A DNA stretch of 36,800 bases from JAUHWS01 sp964571805 (GTDB lineage Bacteria; Patescibacteriota; Gracilibacteria; UM-FILTER-43-11), in the NCBI GenBank assembly GCA_964571805.1, contig CAZNDI010000003.1, forward strand, positions 1-36,800, read 5' to 3'. The notes beneath the pieces were generated by a model, which saw only the letters and a program-made list of their open reading frames with translations, ran no database searches and had not been told where the DNA came from. The translations under genes were made by a program, and so were the position numbers. This document shows positions 24,030 to 31,183 of the stretch, piece after piece (position 1 is the stretch's first letter; each line of letters opens with the position of its first letter).

Positions 24030-25376
24030 ATGAATTAATTGTTTAGCCACCTCCCGATCATCCCACTCCATCGGCCCGTCGTTCATCGTCCTTGTTGTGA
24101 AAGAACCCATGCCCGTCACCACAACCACATCGTCTTTTTTGGCATGTTGGATGGCATAGTCCATGGCCTCTTTCCGATCCTCAATCAGCAGCAAATCCTT
24201 GCCCAACGTTTTGACAGTTTTAGCCCCACTCAATACGGCCTCCATGATCTGTTTGGGATCTTCGGAATAGGGTTCCTCATCCGTCACGATCGTCAAATCA
24301 CAATAATTCGCCACGATCTTCCCCATATCTGGTCGTTTTTCTTTGTCCCGGTCTCCGCAACTTCCAATCAGCCCAATCAGCCGCCCTTCTGAAGTTTTTT
24401 TCAGCGTGGAATAAAGTTTTTCCAAGGCATCCGGGGTCAGGGCGAAATCCACAATCACCTCAAAACCTTTCGGACTTTTGATCCGTTCCATCCGTCCCGC
24501 CACACCATCAAAAGACTCTAAGCCCCTTTTAATTTCACTCAGACTAAGCTTACAAGCCAAGCCCACCCCTGTCGCAGCCAAGGCATTTTCGACATTAAAA
24601 CTGCCGGTCATTTTTAAGACAATGCTCACTTCACCAAATTGGGAATTCTCTTTACGCCTCGTGTCTTCATTGGTTTTTTTATAGATCAAGTCAAAATGGG
24701 AACCATATTTTTCATAGGTCACTTTTTTGGCTTGCAAATTGCCTTCTTTAAATCCATAAGCAAATTTATGCAAACACTTTAGCGCATTAAAATCAGTATA
24801 AAATTGATCTGCGTGGTTGAGAATGAAAGCATTTTGATGGGGAATGTTCCGAATGGCCTTAAATGTTTTTTTGCGGGAAACATCAGAAACAATTTCAAAT
24901 AAAATCTTTTTGGCTTGGGCATATTTTTCCATCGTCCCGTGGTAGTCCAGATGTTCGTGAGTGATGTTGGTGATGGCAGCAATCGAAAAAGGAATTCCCC
25001 AAAGTCGGGATTGATGCAAGGCGTGGGAAGAGGATTCGATGACGACGTATTCAATTCCATTTTTGACGCATTTTCTCAAAAATTTTTGAGTCTTAAAGGG
25101 TGAAAGAGTTGTTTTTTTGGACTCATTGGCCCAATGTTTCCCGTTCATCGCGAATTCCACCGTCGACATCAAAGCCACTTTTTTCCCCGCGGAATGGAGA
25201 ATATGTTCGATCATATGTGCTGTGGTGGTCTTTCCATTCGTTCCCGTCACCCCAATGCAGACCAACTTTTTACCAGGAAAACTATAGCGAACCGCAGCCG
25301 CGACACCGTTTATTTTATGCCAAAAAACTCGCAAAGGATTGTCATAACTGATGATTTTGCGAAGAGAGTTGAGCAT
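24015..25376 (-). CDS. MurE-like Mur ligase with short N-terminal domain
   Basis: About 453 residues from the ATG at 25376; a TTG one codon upstream is less likely. Mur-ligase family, closest to MurE, which adds the third amino acid to UDP-MurNAc-L-Ala-D-Glu. It shows P-loop VTGTNGKTTTAHM, IESSSHALHQSRLWG, ITNITHEHLDYHGTMEKYAQAKKILF (with the carbamylated-Lys region), GSFNVENALAA and DGVAGRMER. Three deviations: the P-loop begins near residue 44 instead of about 110, so the UDP-MurNAc-binding domain is much reduced; the usual YAHTPDAL is FALTPDAL; and the amino-acid-recognition loop (DNPR in diaminopimelate enzymes) is DEEPYSEDP. The third amino acid is therefore uncertain. The 3' end runs into 12-mer array 3. 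Confidence 0.8.
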   Translation of the reverse strand: MLNSLRKIISYDNPLRVFWHKINGVAAAVRYSFPGKKLVCIGVTGTNGKTTTAHMIEHILHSAGKKVALMSTVEFAMNGKHWANESKKTTLSPFKTQKFLRKCVKNGIEYVVIESSSHALHQSRLWGIPFSIAAITNITHEHLDYHGTMEKYAQAKKILFEIVSDVSRKKTFKAIRNIPHQNAFILNHADQFYTDFNALKCLHKFAYGFKEGNLQAKKVTYEKYGSHFDLIYKKTNEDTRRKENSQFGEVSIVLKMTGSFNVENALAATGVGLACKLSLSEIKRGLESFDGVAGRMERIKSPKGFEVIVDFALTPDALEKLYSTLKKTSEGRLIGLIGSCGDRDKEKRPDMGKIVANYCDLTIVTDEEPYSEDPKQIMEAVLSGAKTVKTLGKDLLLIEDRKEAMDYAIQHAKKDDVVVVTGMGSFTTRTMNDGPMEWDDREVAKQLIHRYSG

Positions 25377-25464
25377 CAAAGTTCATTAGTTCGTCGTAAT
25401 TATACATCAGAGAGAGGTTATAAGGTTAAGCTTTTGGACCTGAGTTGAATTTAATAAAAATCTC

Positions 25465-25493
25465 TTGATAAGTAAACAAAAGTTCACTATAAT
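25465..25493 (+). promoter_or_regulatory. Promoter of the ORF6N gene
   Basis: TTGATA (25465-25470), 17-bp spacer, perfect TATAAT (25488-25493), start near 25501, about 21 nt above the ATG at 25522. Confidence 0.75.
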
Positions 25494-25521
25494 AAGTCTT
25501 GAAGACTAAAGTTTTAAACGA

Positions 25522-26091
25522 ATGAATAGCATGAAAAAAGAATCTCAAAGAGATGTGATCCCCATTGAGCATATTGAACAATCCATCCATATTATCCGTG
25601 GTCAAAAAGTGATGTTGGATGTGAATTTGGCGAATTTGTATGGCGTAGAAACAAAGGCAATGAACCGTGGAGTTAAAAGAAATATTGGCCGTTTTCCTGT
25701 GGATTTTATGTTTCAGTTGTCTGAAAAGGAATGGGAATTTTTGAGGTGCCAATTTGGCACCTCAAAAACAAATTCTTTAAGATCACAATTTGTGACCTCA
25801 AAAGAAACTCGAGGTGGAAGACAATATCTGCCCTATGCTTTCACTGAACAAGGAGTCGCCATGCTTTCCAGCGTCCTTCGCAGTCCCCAGGCCATCGCCG
25901 TCAACATTGAAATCATGCGAACCTTTGTTCGAATGCGTCATTTATTTGTAAAACAGGAGAAATTGAGCAAAGAAGTGGGCGACATAAAATCTTTTCTCCT
26001 TAAAAACTCGCAGCACCACACGGCCGAATTCAAGAAAATCTGGCAGACCATCGATCGTTTGGCTGCTCGACCGGAAGTGGAAGAAAGATAA
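25522..26091 (+). CDS. ORF6N domain-containing protein
   Basis: A 189-residue protein with the N-terminal ORF6N DNA-binding domain known from phage antirepressors and bacterial chromosomes: IHIIRGQKVMLDVNLANLYGVETKAMNRGVKRNIGRFPVDFMFQLSEKE (about 23-72), then LPYAFTEQGVAMLSSVLRS and a C-terminal coiled coil (about 135-185). Between them lies a 12-residue tandem repeat, LRCQFGTSKTNS / LRSQFVTSKETR, whose DNA forms palindromes (25738-25768 and near 25781-25797). It is driven by a near-consensus promoter and ends in a clear terminator. A truncated second copy lies at 26941-27222. Whether it is phage-derived or a host regulator is open. Confidence 0.85.
   Translation: MNSMKKESQRDVIPIEHIEQSIHIIRGQKVMLDVNLANLYGVETKAMNRGVKRNIGRFPVDFMFQLSEKEWEFLRCQFGTSKTNSLRSQFVTSKETRGGRQYLPYAFTEQGVAMLSSVLRSPQAIAVNIEIMRTFVRMRHLFVKQEKLSKEVGDIKSFLLKNSQHHTAEFKKIWQTIDRLAARPEVEER
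25738..25797. repeat. Palindromic 36-bp tandem repeat inside the ORF6N gene
   Basis: A perfect 15-bp-arm palindrome, TTTTTGAGGTGCCAA (25738-25752) - T - TTGGCACCTCAAAAA (25754-25768), is followed 36 bp later by a second, GATCACAA-T-TTGTGACC (25781-25797), with 7 of 8 pairs. Each carries the coding repeat LRxQFxTSK. Confidence 0.8.
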
Positions 26092-26109
26092 AAATCTAAA
26101 CAGATAAAG

Positions 26110-26142
26110 CCAAAATAATAAAAGTGATTTTGGTTATTTTTT
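26110..26142 (+). terminator. Terminator of the ORF6N gene
   Basis: CCAAAAT (26110-26116) / ATTTTGG (26127-26133) with a 10-nt loop followed by TTATTTTTT. Intrinsic terminator 18 bp past the stop codon. Confidence 0.7.
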
Positions 26143-26217
26143 GCTCAATGTTAAAAAGTTAATCTTTATAGCGCGACTCTTGTATTTTTGGATGAAATCC
26201 CTCAAAATGATTTTTGT

Positions 26218-26240
26218 GTCGTGTATCCAGGGCACACGAC
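26218..26240 (+). other. Hairpin upstream of the Cys-rich lipoprotein
   Basis: GTCGTGT (26218-26224) / ACACGAC (26234-26240) with a 9-nt loop. It marks the point where base composition changes from AT-rich to GC-rich. Function unknown. Confidence 0.35.
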
Positions 26241-26259
26241 CAGCCATTCAGGCTTCGAA

Positions 26260-26535
26260 ATGCCCCAGTTAGGAGTACTCTTGTTCAGAAACCTCAGTAA
26301 ACTCGTTCGCATCCTCCCCATCTTCGCCCTCGCTTTGACCTCGATGGTCGGATGTGAGGATCCCGACATCGATGAGCTCGATGAGCTCGTAGATGCTGAA
26401 GATGTGGAGGACCGCAGCTACCTCGAGGAATGGCCTTGGTGTGGGAACGGTAAAGTCGAGGAGGGCGAGGACTGCGACTCTGGCCTTTGGCCAAAATACA
26501 AGGAGTGCACGGTTTTCTGCACCTTCCCCGAGTGA
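26260..26535 (+). CDS. Small Cys-rich lipoprotein with CGNG..E.GE.CD motif
   Basis: 91 residues from ATG 26260; an in-frame upstream ATG at 26188 gives 115 aa but would bury the signal peptide. A basic N-terminus and hydrophobic stretch (LVRILPIFALALTSMV) lead to Cys32 in MVGC, a lipobox-like site, then an acidic Asp/Glu-rich linker and CGNGKVEEGEDCDSG. The latter matches the Cys-rich repeat (CGNGxxExGExCDxG) found in surface proteins of myxobacteria and some candidate-phylum bacteria. The protein would be exported and lipid-anchored. GC-rich codons differ sharply from the flanking ORF6N copies, suggesting transfer. The Met at -3 of the lipobox is not ideal. Confidence 0.55.
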   Translation: MPQLGVLLFRNLSKLVRILPIFALALTSMVGCEDPDIDELDELVDAEDVEDRSYLEEWPWCGNGKVEEGEDCDSGLWPKYKECTVFCTFPE

Positions 26536-26940
26536 AGCGAAGGCCAATCGCTGAAGTCGGTACAAGACCATCCTCAATAGCTCACGCAAGACTTGTCTAG
26601 TGCGGGCTTGCGGGCGATGAAGATCCCTTTCGGCTCATGCTCTTAGGGGCGCGCAGCCGAAGCGCAGCCTTCCTTTAGGGAGGGAGGCGAACACGACACT
26701 GCCGTCGTTCTTTCGGAACGACGGCATTGAACTTGCCCAAATTTCTATAGTTCAATTTTCTAAACATGGAGCTAATAAAATAATCTGTATAGAGATCAAA
26801 CATTTGTTTATTCATGGAGACGGAGTTTTTGTCTTATTCCATTCTAAAAAGTATGAAAGTTATATCAAATTGGGTACGTAAGGTAATTTAATGAATAATT
26901 ATTTAATGATTAATAAAAAAGGCAAACACCGAAAATATCC
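26536..26940. other. Gene-free stretch: GC-rich remnant then AT-rich remnant
   Basis: Bases 26536-26725 are GC-rich without a credible gene and end in a strong hairpin. Bases 26716-26880 hold a 55-codon open stretch without a start, ending ...HSKKYESYIKLGT, that faintly resembles a LytTR DNA-binding domain core (IICIEIKHLFIHGDGVFVLF). From there to 26940 is AT-rich with nothing recognised. The stretch separates an ORF6N gene from its truncated copy and looks like decayed or inserted DNA. Confidence 0.4.
26701..26725. terminator. Strong GC-rich hairpin
   Basis: Perfect 10-bp stem GCCGTCGTTC (26701-26710) / GAACGACGGC (26716-26725) with loop TTTCG. No T-run follows in either direction, so it may be a terminator-like stem or the edge of the inserted GC-rich segment. 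Confidence 0.5.
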
Positions 26941-27222
26941 CCCTACGCCTTCACTGAACAAGGCGTCGCCATGCTTTCCAGCGTCCTTCGCAGTCCCCAG
27001 GCCATCGCCGTCAACATCGAAATCATGCGAACCTTTGTTCGAATGCGTCATTTATTTGTAAAACAGGAGAAATTGAGCAAAGAAGTGGGCGACATAAAAT
27101 CTTTCCTCCTCAAAAACTCTCAACAAAATACGGCAGAATTTAACAAAGTGTGGAAGGCAATTGATAAGCTAATTTCGCCGCCGGAAGAGGATGAGAGGAA
27201 GATTGGGTTTAGACTTAATTGA
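26941..27222 (+). pseudogene. Truncated second copy of the ORF6N gene (3' part)
   Basis: In frame with PYAFTEQGVAMLSSVLRS and onward, this repeats the C-terminal half of the ORF6N gene at 25522. Bases 26963-27104 and 25853-25994 differ at only one or two positions; after about 27115 the copies diverge in sequence but keep the same length and coiled-coil character (AEFNKVWKAIDKL). The ORF6N DNA-binding domain and promoter are absent. The first ATG, at 26971, could give an 83-residue product, but no promoter or SD precedes it. Confidence 0.8.
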
Positions 27223-27237
27223 AGCGCGAAATTAATA

Positions 27238-27266
27238 TTGTAAAAATATTATTTTTATGTTATAAT
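27238..27266 (+). promoter_or_regulatory. Promoter of the 136-aa unknown gene
   Basis: TTGTAA (27238-27243), 17-bp spacer, perfect TATAAT (27261-27266), with the ATG 40 bp further at 27307. Confidence 0.65.
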
Positions 27267-27306
27267 ATAAAAACACTTAAACTTAATATTTTTAACAGAG
27301 ACAAAT

Positions 27307-27717
27307 ATGGCCCATCCTAAGCAAAAAGGTACTCTAGATAGTAATAGAGAGTTAAATGATGGCATGGTTGATTACGATTATGATAATCAATGGAGAAGAA
27401 TGAGCGAGAGAAGTTCTATGCATAATTTAAAAACTTATCGTGATTATTTATTCATTGATGGTAAGCCCGCAACCTTAAATGATTTTCTTGCTACATTAGG
27501 TGGTAAAACTGAAATATTTGTTGTATATTTGGACGAAGGTGCTGAATATATAGGTCGTGAAGACTTGGCTACATGGCAACCCAACGGTCCATTTTCAAAT
27601 CAAGAAAATTTATATGGAGAGGTAATTGCTTTATGTCGGACCGAAGAAGAAGCTAAAAAATTTAGTCAAACTCAAGAAATTCATAGCCGTCGCGAACTTC
27701 TAAAGAAGGCAGTTTAA
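27307..27717 (+). CDS. Hypothetical protein, 136 aa
   Basis: Not recognised. A soluble, charged protein with a Tyr/Asp-rich N-terminal third (DGMVDYDYDNQWRRM), a central mixed alpha/beta-looking part (DYLFIDGKPATLNDFLATLGGKTEIFVVYLDEGAEYIG) and a C-terminal helix rich in Glu/Lys. No signal peptide or membrane helix. AT-rich codon use like the other unknown genes. It has its own clear promoter and lies between the truncated ORF6N copy and PEP carboxylase. Confidence 0.65.
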   Translation: MAHPKQKGTLDSNRELNDGMVDYDYDNQWRRMSERSSMHNLKTYRDYLFIDGKPATLNDFLATLGGKTEIFVVYLDEGAEYIGREDLATWQPNGPFSNQENLYGEVIALCRTEEEAKKFSQTQEIHSRRELLKKAV

Positions 27718-27747
27718 TTAACGGAATTAAATAAAAAAATATCAGAC

Positions 27748-27776
27748 TTGGCACATTATGCCCCATAGCTTAAAAT
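27748..27776 (+). promoter_or_regulatory. Promoter of ppcA
   Basis: TTGGCA (27748-27753), 17-bp spacer, TAAAAT (27771-27776); start near 27784, leaving a leader of about 18 nt before the ATG at 27802. Confidence 0.6.
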
Positions 27777-27801
27777 GGAATCAATCTAAGCTCGATTCCA
27801 C

Positions 27802-29310
27802 ATGCCCCGAAAAATCCCCGCCACCATGGCCACCCAGCATCCCGACAACGCCATGGATGTTTATTTTTTGGGAAAAAAATTCGTCAACACCCTGGATGAA
27901 ATTGAAGAATGTCAGCGGATGTTCGATGAACTCAAGTGCACCGAATACATGTGGGACTGGGAAGGGAAGTTTGTCGACGAAGCGGTGGTAGAAAAACTGT
28001 TTCAGCGGTATTACGAGTTCTTCAAAAAACATCAATTGGGGAAAGACGTCTTCCTCACCTTCCGCATTCCCAACATCGATGAAGAGAGTGGTTATCGTTT
28101 GGCCCGAGCCTTCATGTCCATCCTCACGGCGGACGACGTAGCGCATGAAGTTGGATTACACACCCCGCCTATCTTTGAGGTCATTTTACCCATGACCAAA
28201 TCGGCCAGCCAACTCATGCGAGTCAAAAAAACCTTCCACCAAGTCGAAGAATTCAAGCGGCAAGCGTTCAATACCCGTCGGACCAACGAACATGAATTTC
28301 ACGTCATCCCTCTGTTTGAAGGGTGTGAACATCTGATGAACGTGGACAAAGTGTTGAGTGAATACATTGAAGAATGTAAAAAGGAATTCGGCAAAAAACC
28401 AGCCTATATGCGCCCCTTCATGGCTCGCTCTGACCCAGCCTTGAATGCCGGACTTTTTCCTGCCGTGCTTTCCACCAAAATTGCGCTCCATAAATTCGGA
28501 GAAGTGGAGAAAAAATATAGCGTCCCCATGTATCCCATCATCGGCACCGGTTGTTTGCCCTTTCGAGGAGGAATTAACCCAGAAACCATCAAGGAAACCA
28601 TCAAAGAATATGCCGGCATCCGAACCATCACCATCCAATCTGCGTTCCGTTATGACTATCCCCTCGAGGAAGTGAAGAAAGCCATCAGAGTGATCGAAAA
28701 AACCCTGCCCACCTTAAAATTCACCCCGTTGAGCAAGAAAGAGGTGAAAGACTTGGAATGGGTCGTCCACCGTTTTGCGGCCCACTACCGAGGAACCATT
28801 GAGAAAATCGCTCCCACAATCAACAAAATTGCCAACGGGGTCCCTGGGAGACGAGAACGAATGCAACACATCGGTCTATTTGGTTACAGTCGAGGCGTGG
28901 GCAAAGTAAGTTTGCCTCGGGCCATCAAATTCACCGGAGCGCTTTACTCTATTGGCCTCCCTCCAGAATTCATCGGGACCGGAAGAGGATTGAAAGAAGC
29001 CAAAAAAGCTGGCCATCTGGAACTCATTCAAAAACATTATCTCAATCTGCGGGCTGATTTGATTCATGCCGGAAAATATTTGAATAAGGAAAATCTAGCT
29101 GAATTAGTAAAAAAGAACGCCGCCTTCAAGGCCATTCAAGAAGACATTGAAGAAGTGGAAGCCTTTTTGGGAGTCGAGTTGGGGCCTCTGAAAACCAAGC
29201 ATAAAATTCACCGAAACCTGGTTTCCTCCATCCTCCTACACTCCATGGATGGCGAAGAATTTGAAGATGAAATGGAAAAAGCAGCAGCCATTAGAAAAAG
29301 CTTGGGTTAA
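27802..29310 (+). CDS. ppcA: Phosphoenolpyruvate carboxylase, archaeal-type
   Basis: A 502-residue PEP carboxylase of the short archaeal family (PpcA), which adds bicarbonate to PEP to form oxaloacetate. The signature MATQHPDNAMDVYFLG near the N-terminus (9-24), the domain FLTFRIPNIDEESGYRLARA, the TGCLPFRGGINPE box and GYSRGVGKVSLPRAIKFTGALYSIGLPPEFIGTGRG are characteristic. Length is about 500 aa against about 900 for the usual bacterial Ppc. It provides an anaplerotic route at the end of glycolysis, linking with gpmI 2 kb downstream. No SD. It converges on murJ with a 4-bp gap. Confidence 0.93.
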   Translation: MPRKIPATMATQHPDNAMDVYFLGKKFVNTLDEIEECQRMFDELKCTEYMWDWEGKFVDEAVVEKLFQRYYEFFKKHQLGKDVFLTFRIPNIDEESGYRLARAFMSILTADDVAHEVGLHTPPIFEVILPMTKSASQLMRVKKTFHQVEEFKRQAFNTRRTNEHEFHVIPLFEGCEHLMNVDKVLSEYIEECKKEFGKKPAYMRPFMARSDPALNAGLFPAVLSTKIALHKFGEVEKKYSVPMYPIIGTGCLPFRGGINPETIKETIKEYAGIRTITIQSAFRYDYPLEEVKKAIRVIEKTLPTLKFTPLSKKEVKDLEWVVHRFAAHYRGTIEKIAPTINKIANGVPGRRERMQHIGLFGYSRGVGKVSLPRAIKFTGALYSIGLPPEFIGTGRGLKEAKKAGHLELIQKHYLNLRADLIHAGKYLNKENLAELVKKNAAFKAIQEDIEEVEAFLGVELGPLKTKHKIHRNLVSSILLHSMDGEEFEDEMEKAAAIRKSLG

Positions 29311-29314
29311 ATAT

Positions 29315-30883
29315 TTATTTATTCTCAAATTTCATCTTTGATGACCTTGCAAAAAGCATGCGTCTTTCTGGAATGTTCAATAAATAAGCCATTCCAAAAT
29401 AAATCAAGGCTCCTCCCAAAGCCATAGCCAGAAGATAAATCATTTTGATCACTGTTGATTCAGGAAAAATGAACACCTGTTTGAAAAAATAAACTCCTAG
29501 GCCCATCGTGATCGCGGCGAAGAGCATCTTAAAAACATTCATTCTTTCCAAAATGGATTGATCGACTTTTTTTTGCATTAAAAAATAAAGCACAAGAAAG
29601 GTGATAATATTGCTGATCCCCATGGCGATCCCAATTGCCACAACACCCCAATTTAAAACAAAAACAAAAATAGAGGCCAAGATGATGCTCACCAGAGCAC
29701 CCCAAAACGTCGCGTAAAAGGGAGTCTTGGTGTCATGATAAGCATAAAATCCTCGCGTTAAGAGTAAAACCAGGGAATGCGTAAAAAGGGATAACACCAT
29801 AAAAAAGAGAACCTGTGAGGTCAAAATGGCATCTGCTTGGGTGAATTTTCCTGCCAAAAGCAAGGTGTCAATGATCTCATCCCTCAAAAGAACAAGACCC
29901 ACCGTGGCCGGGAGAATAAGGAAAAGGGTCTGCTGCATGACACGCTTGATCTCGAGAACAAAGGCATGAGAATGCTTTTTCATCGCCAACTCAGAAAGGG
30001 TGGCAAAAGAGGTGATGGAAAATGCCACAGCAATCATGGAGAGTGGCAGAGAATAAATATTATTGGCGAAATAAAGGATGGTGATCGACCCCACCGCCAA
30101 ATAACTAGCAATGAAGTTGTAGCCCACTTGAGCCATTTGTGACATCCCGAGAGTTAGAATCCGAGGCCCCATCAGTTTGAAAACCTCTTGAATGTCAGAT
30201 TTTTTAAGATTGAAAATCCAAGCATGCTGATACCCAATCAATTTTAAGGCAGGCAACTGAATGAGGAGAGAGAGGATAGCCCCTAAAATGACCCCCCAGG
30301 CGATCCCCATGACCCCAAAGTCTTGGGCAAAGAAAACAATGGAGAAAATAATCCCCGCATTGTAAAAAATAGGCATCAAGGAGCGAAAAAAGAAGGTTTT
30401 GAAGGAATCTTGAAGGCCAATGAAAACAGACGAAAAAGTAAAAATTAAAGGGGATAAAAGCATGATTCGCATCAACTTTACAGTGAGAGCAAAAGCTTCG
30501 GGCTCAAACCCACTGGCCACCAATTTTGCCAAATAGGGGGCGAAAATAAAGGCCAAAAAAGCCACCCCAGAAACCACAATGAGCATGATATGCAGAACAT
30601 TACTGGCGAAATCCCAGGCCTTTTTCAATTCCCCTTCTTTTTTGTATCGGGTAAAAATGGGGATAAAAGCAGCCGAAAAAGCCCCTGTGACGAGAATGAA
30701 ATACAGTAAATCTGGAATCTTAAACGCCGCATAGTAAACATCCAAATTATAAATCCCCCCACCCGAGGTGGCACCAAAGGTTTTTGCCAAAAGATGATCT
30801 CTAAGAACCCCTAACAAGCTACTCAAAAGAGCAGAAATCCCGAGAAGCAAAGTGGGCGGCAAAATTTTGTGTAAAGTTTTCAT
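29315..30883 (-). CDS. murJ: Lipid II flippase MurJ
   Basis: A 522-residue polytopic membrane protein of the MviN/MurJ family, which flips the lipid-linked peptidoglycan precursor to the outer leaflet. About 14 hydrophobic helices can be counted along the sequence. The first helices hold SALLSSLLGVLRDHLLAKTFG and DVYYAAFKIPDLLYFILVTGAFSAAFIPIF, both typical of MurJ including the Arg of the central cavity (LGVLRD). Length is normal. It fits with murC and the MurE-like gene as part of wall synthesis, though not in one operon. Divergent from the small membrane protein at 30935. Confidence 0.92.
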   Translation of the reverse strand: MKTLHKILPPTLLLGISALLSSLLGVLRDHLLAKTFGATSGGGIYNLDVYYAAFKIPDLLYFILVTGAFSAAFIPIFTRYKKEGELKKAWDFASNVLHIMLIVVSGVAFLAFIFAPYLAKLVASGFEPEAFALTVKLMRIMLLSPLIFTFSSVFIGLQDSFKTFFFRSLMPIFYNAGIIFSIVFFAQDFGVMGIAWGVILGAILSLLIQLPALKLIGYQHAWIFNLKKSDIQEVFKLMGPRILTLGMSQMAQVGYNFIASYLAVGSITILYFANNIYSLPLSMIAVAFSITSFATLSELAMKKHSHAFVLEIKRVMQQTLFLILPATVGLVLLRDEIIDTLLLAGKFTQADAILTSQVLFFMVLSLFTHSLVLLLTRGFYAYHDTKTPFYATFWGALVSIILASIFVFVLNWGVVAIGIAMGISNIITFLVLYFLMQKKVDQSILERMNVFKMLFAAITMGLGVYFFKQVFIFPESTVIKMIYLLAMALGGALIYFGMAYLLNIPERRMLFARSSKMKFENK

Positions 30884-30934
30884 TTTTTAATTTTTCAAAC
30901 GAATGCTACAATACAGTCAAATAAAATAAAAACT

Positions 30935-31183
30935 ATGAGTGCAGTATACACCTCCTCTACCGATATCTTATATTTAGTCCTCACCATCGTGATCGGTCTT
31001 TTGGGAATTTTGCTAGCCGTTGCTCTCTATCACGTCATTCGCATTTTGAGAGACGTGAATACAGTAAGCACCAAAGCCAAAGACACCATGGACCTGCTCA
31101 ATCACTACCTCTGGCAACCGATTAAAATTTTTATGATGGTCTTAGAAAAAATTAAATTTCACAAAAATAAAAAAGAGGACTAA
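30935..31183 (+). CDS. Small single-pass membrane protein, 82 aa
   Basis: One transmembrane helix (about 10-35, ILYLVLTIVIGLLGILLAVALYHVI) is followed by an amphipathic helix (RILRDVNTVSTKAKDTMDLLNHYLWQPI) and a Lys-rich C-terminus. The layout resembles DUF948-like small proteins, but I cannot assign a family from sequence alone. A TACAAT box (30907-30912) lies upstream without a good -35. It overlaps the convergent gpmI stop by 4 bp. Confidence 0.65.
   Translation: MSAVYTSSTDILYLVLTIVIGLLGILLAVALYHVIRILRDVNTVSTKAKDTMDLLNHYLWQPIKIFMMVLEKIKFHKNKKED

Noticed and set aside
26269..26589. 106-aa minus-strand frame opposite the lipoprotein
   Set aside because: No motif or promoter; it is the antisense of a frame with a signal peptide and Cys motif in a GC-rich segment.
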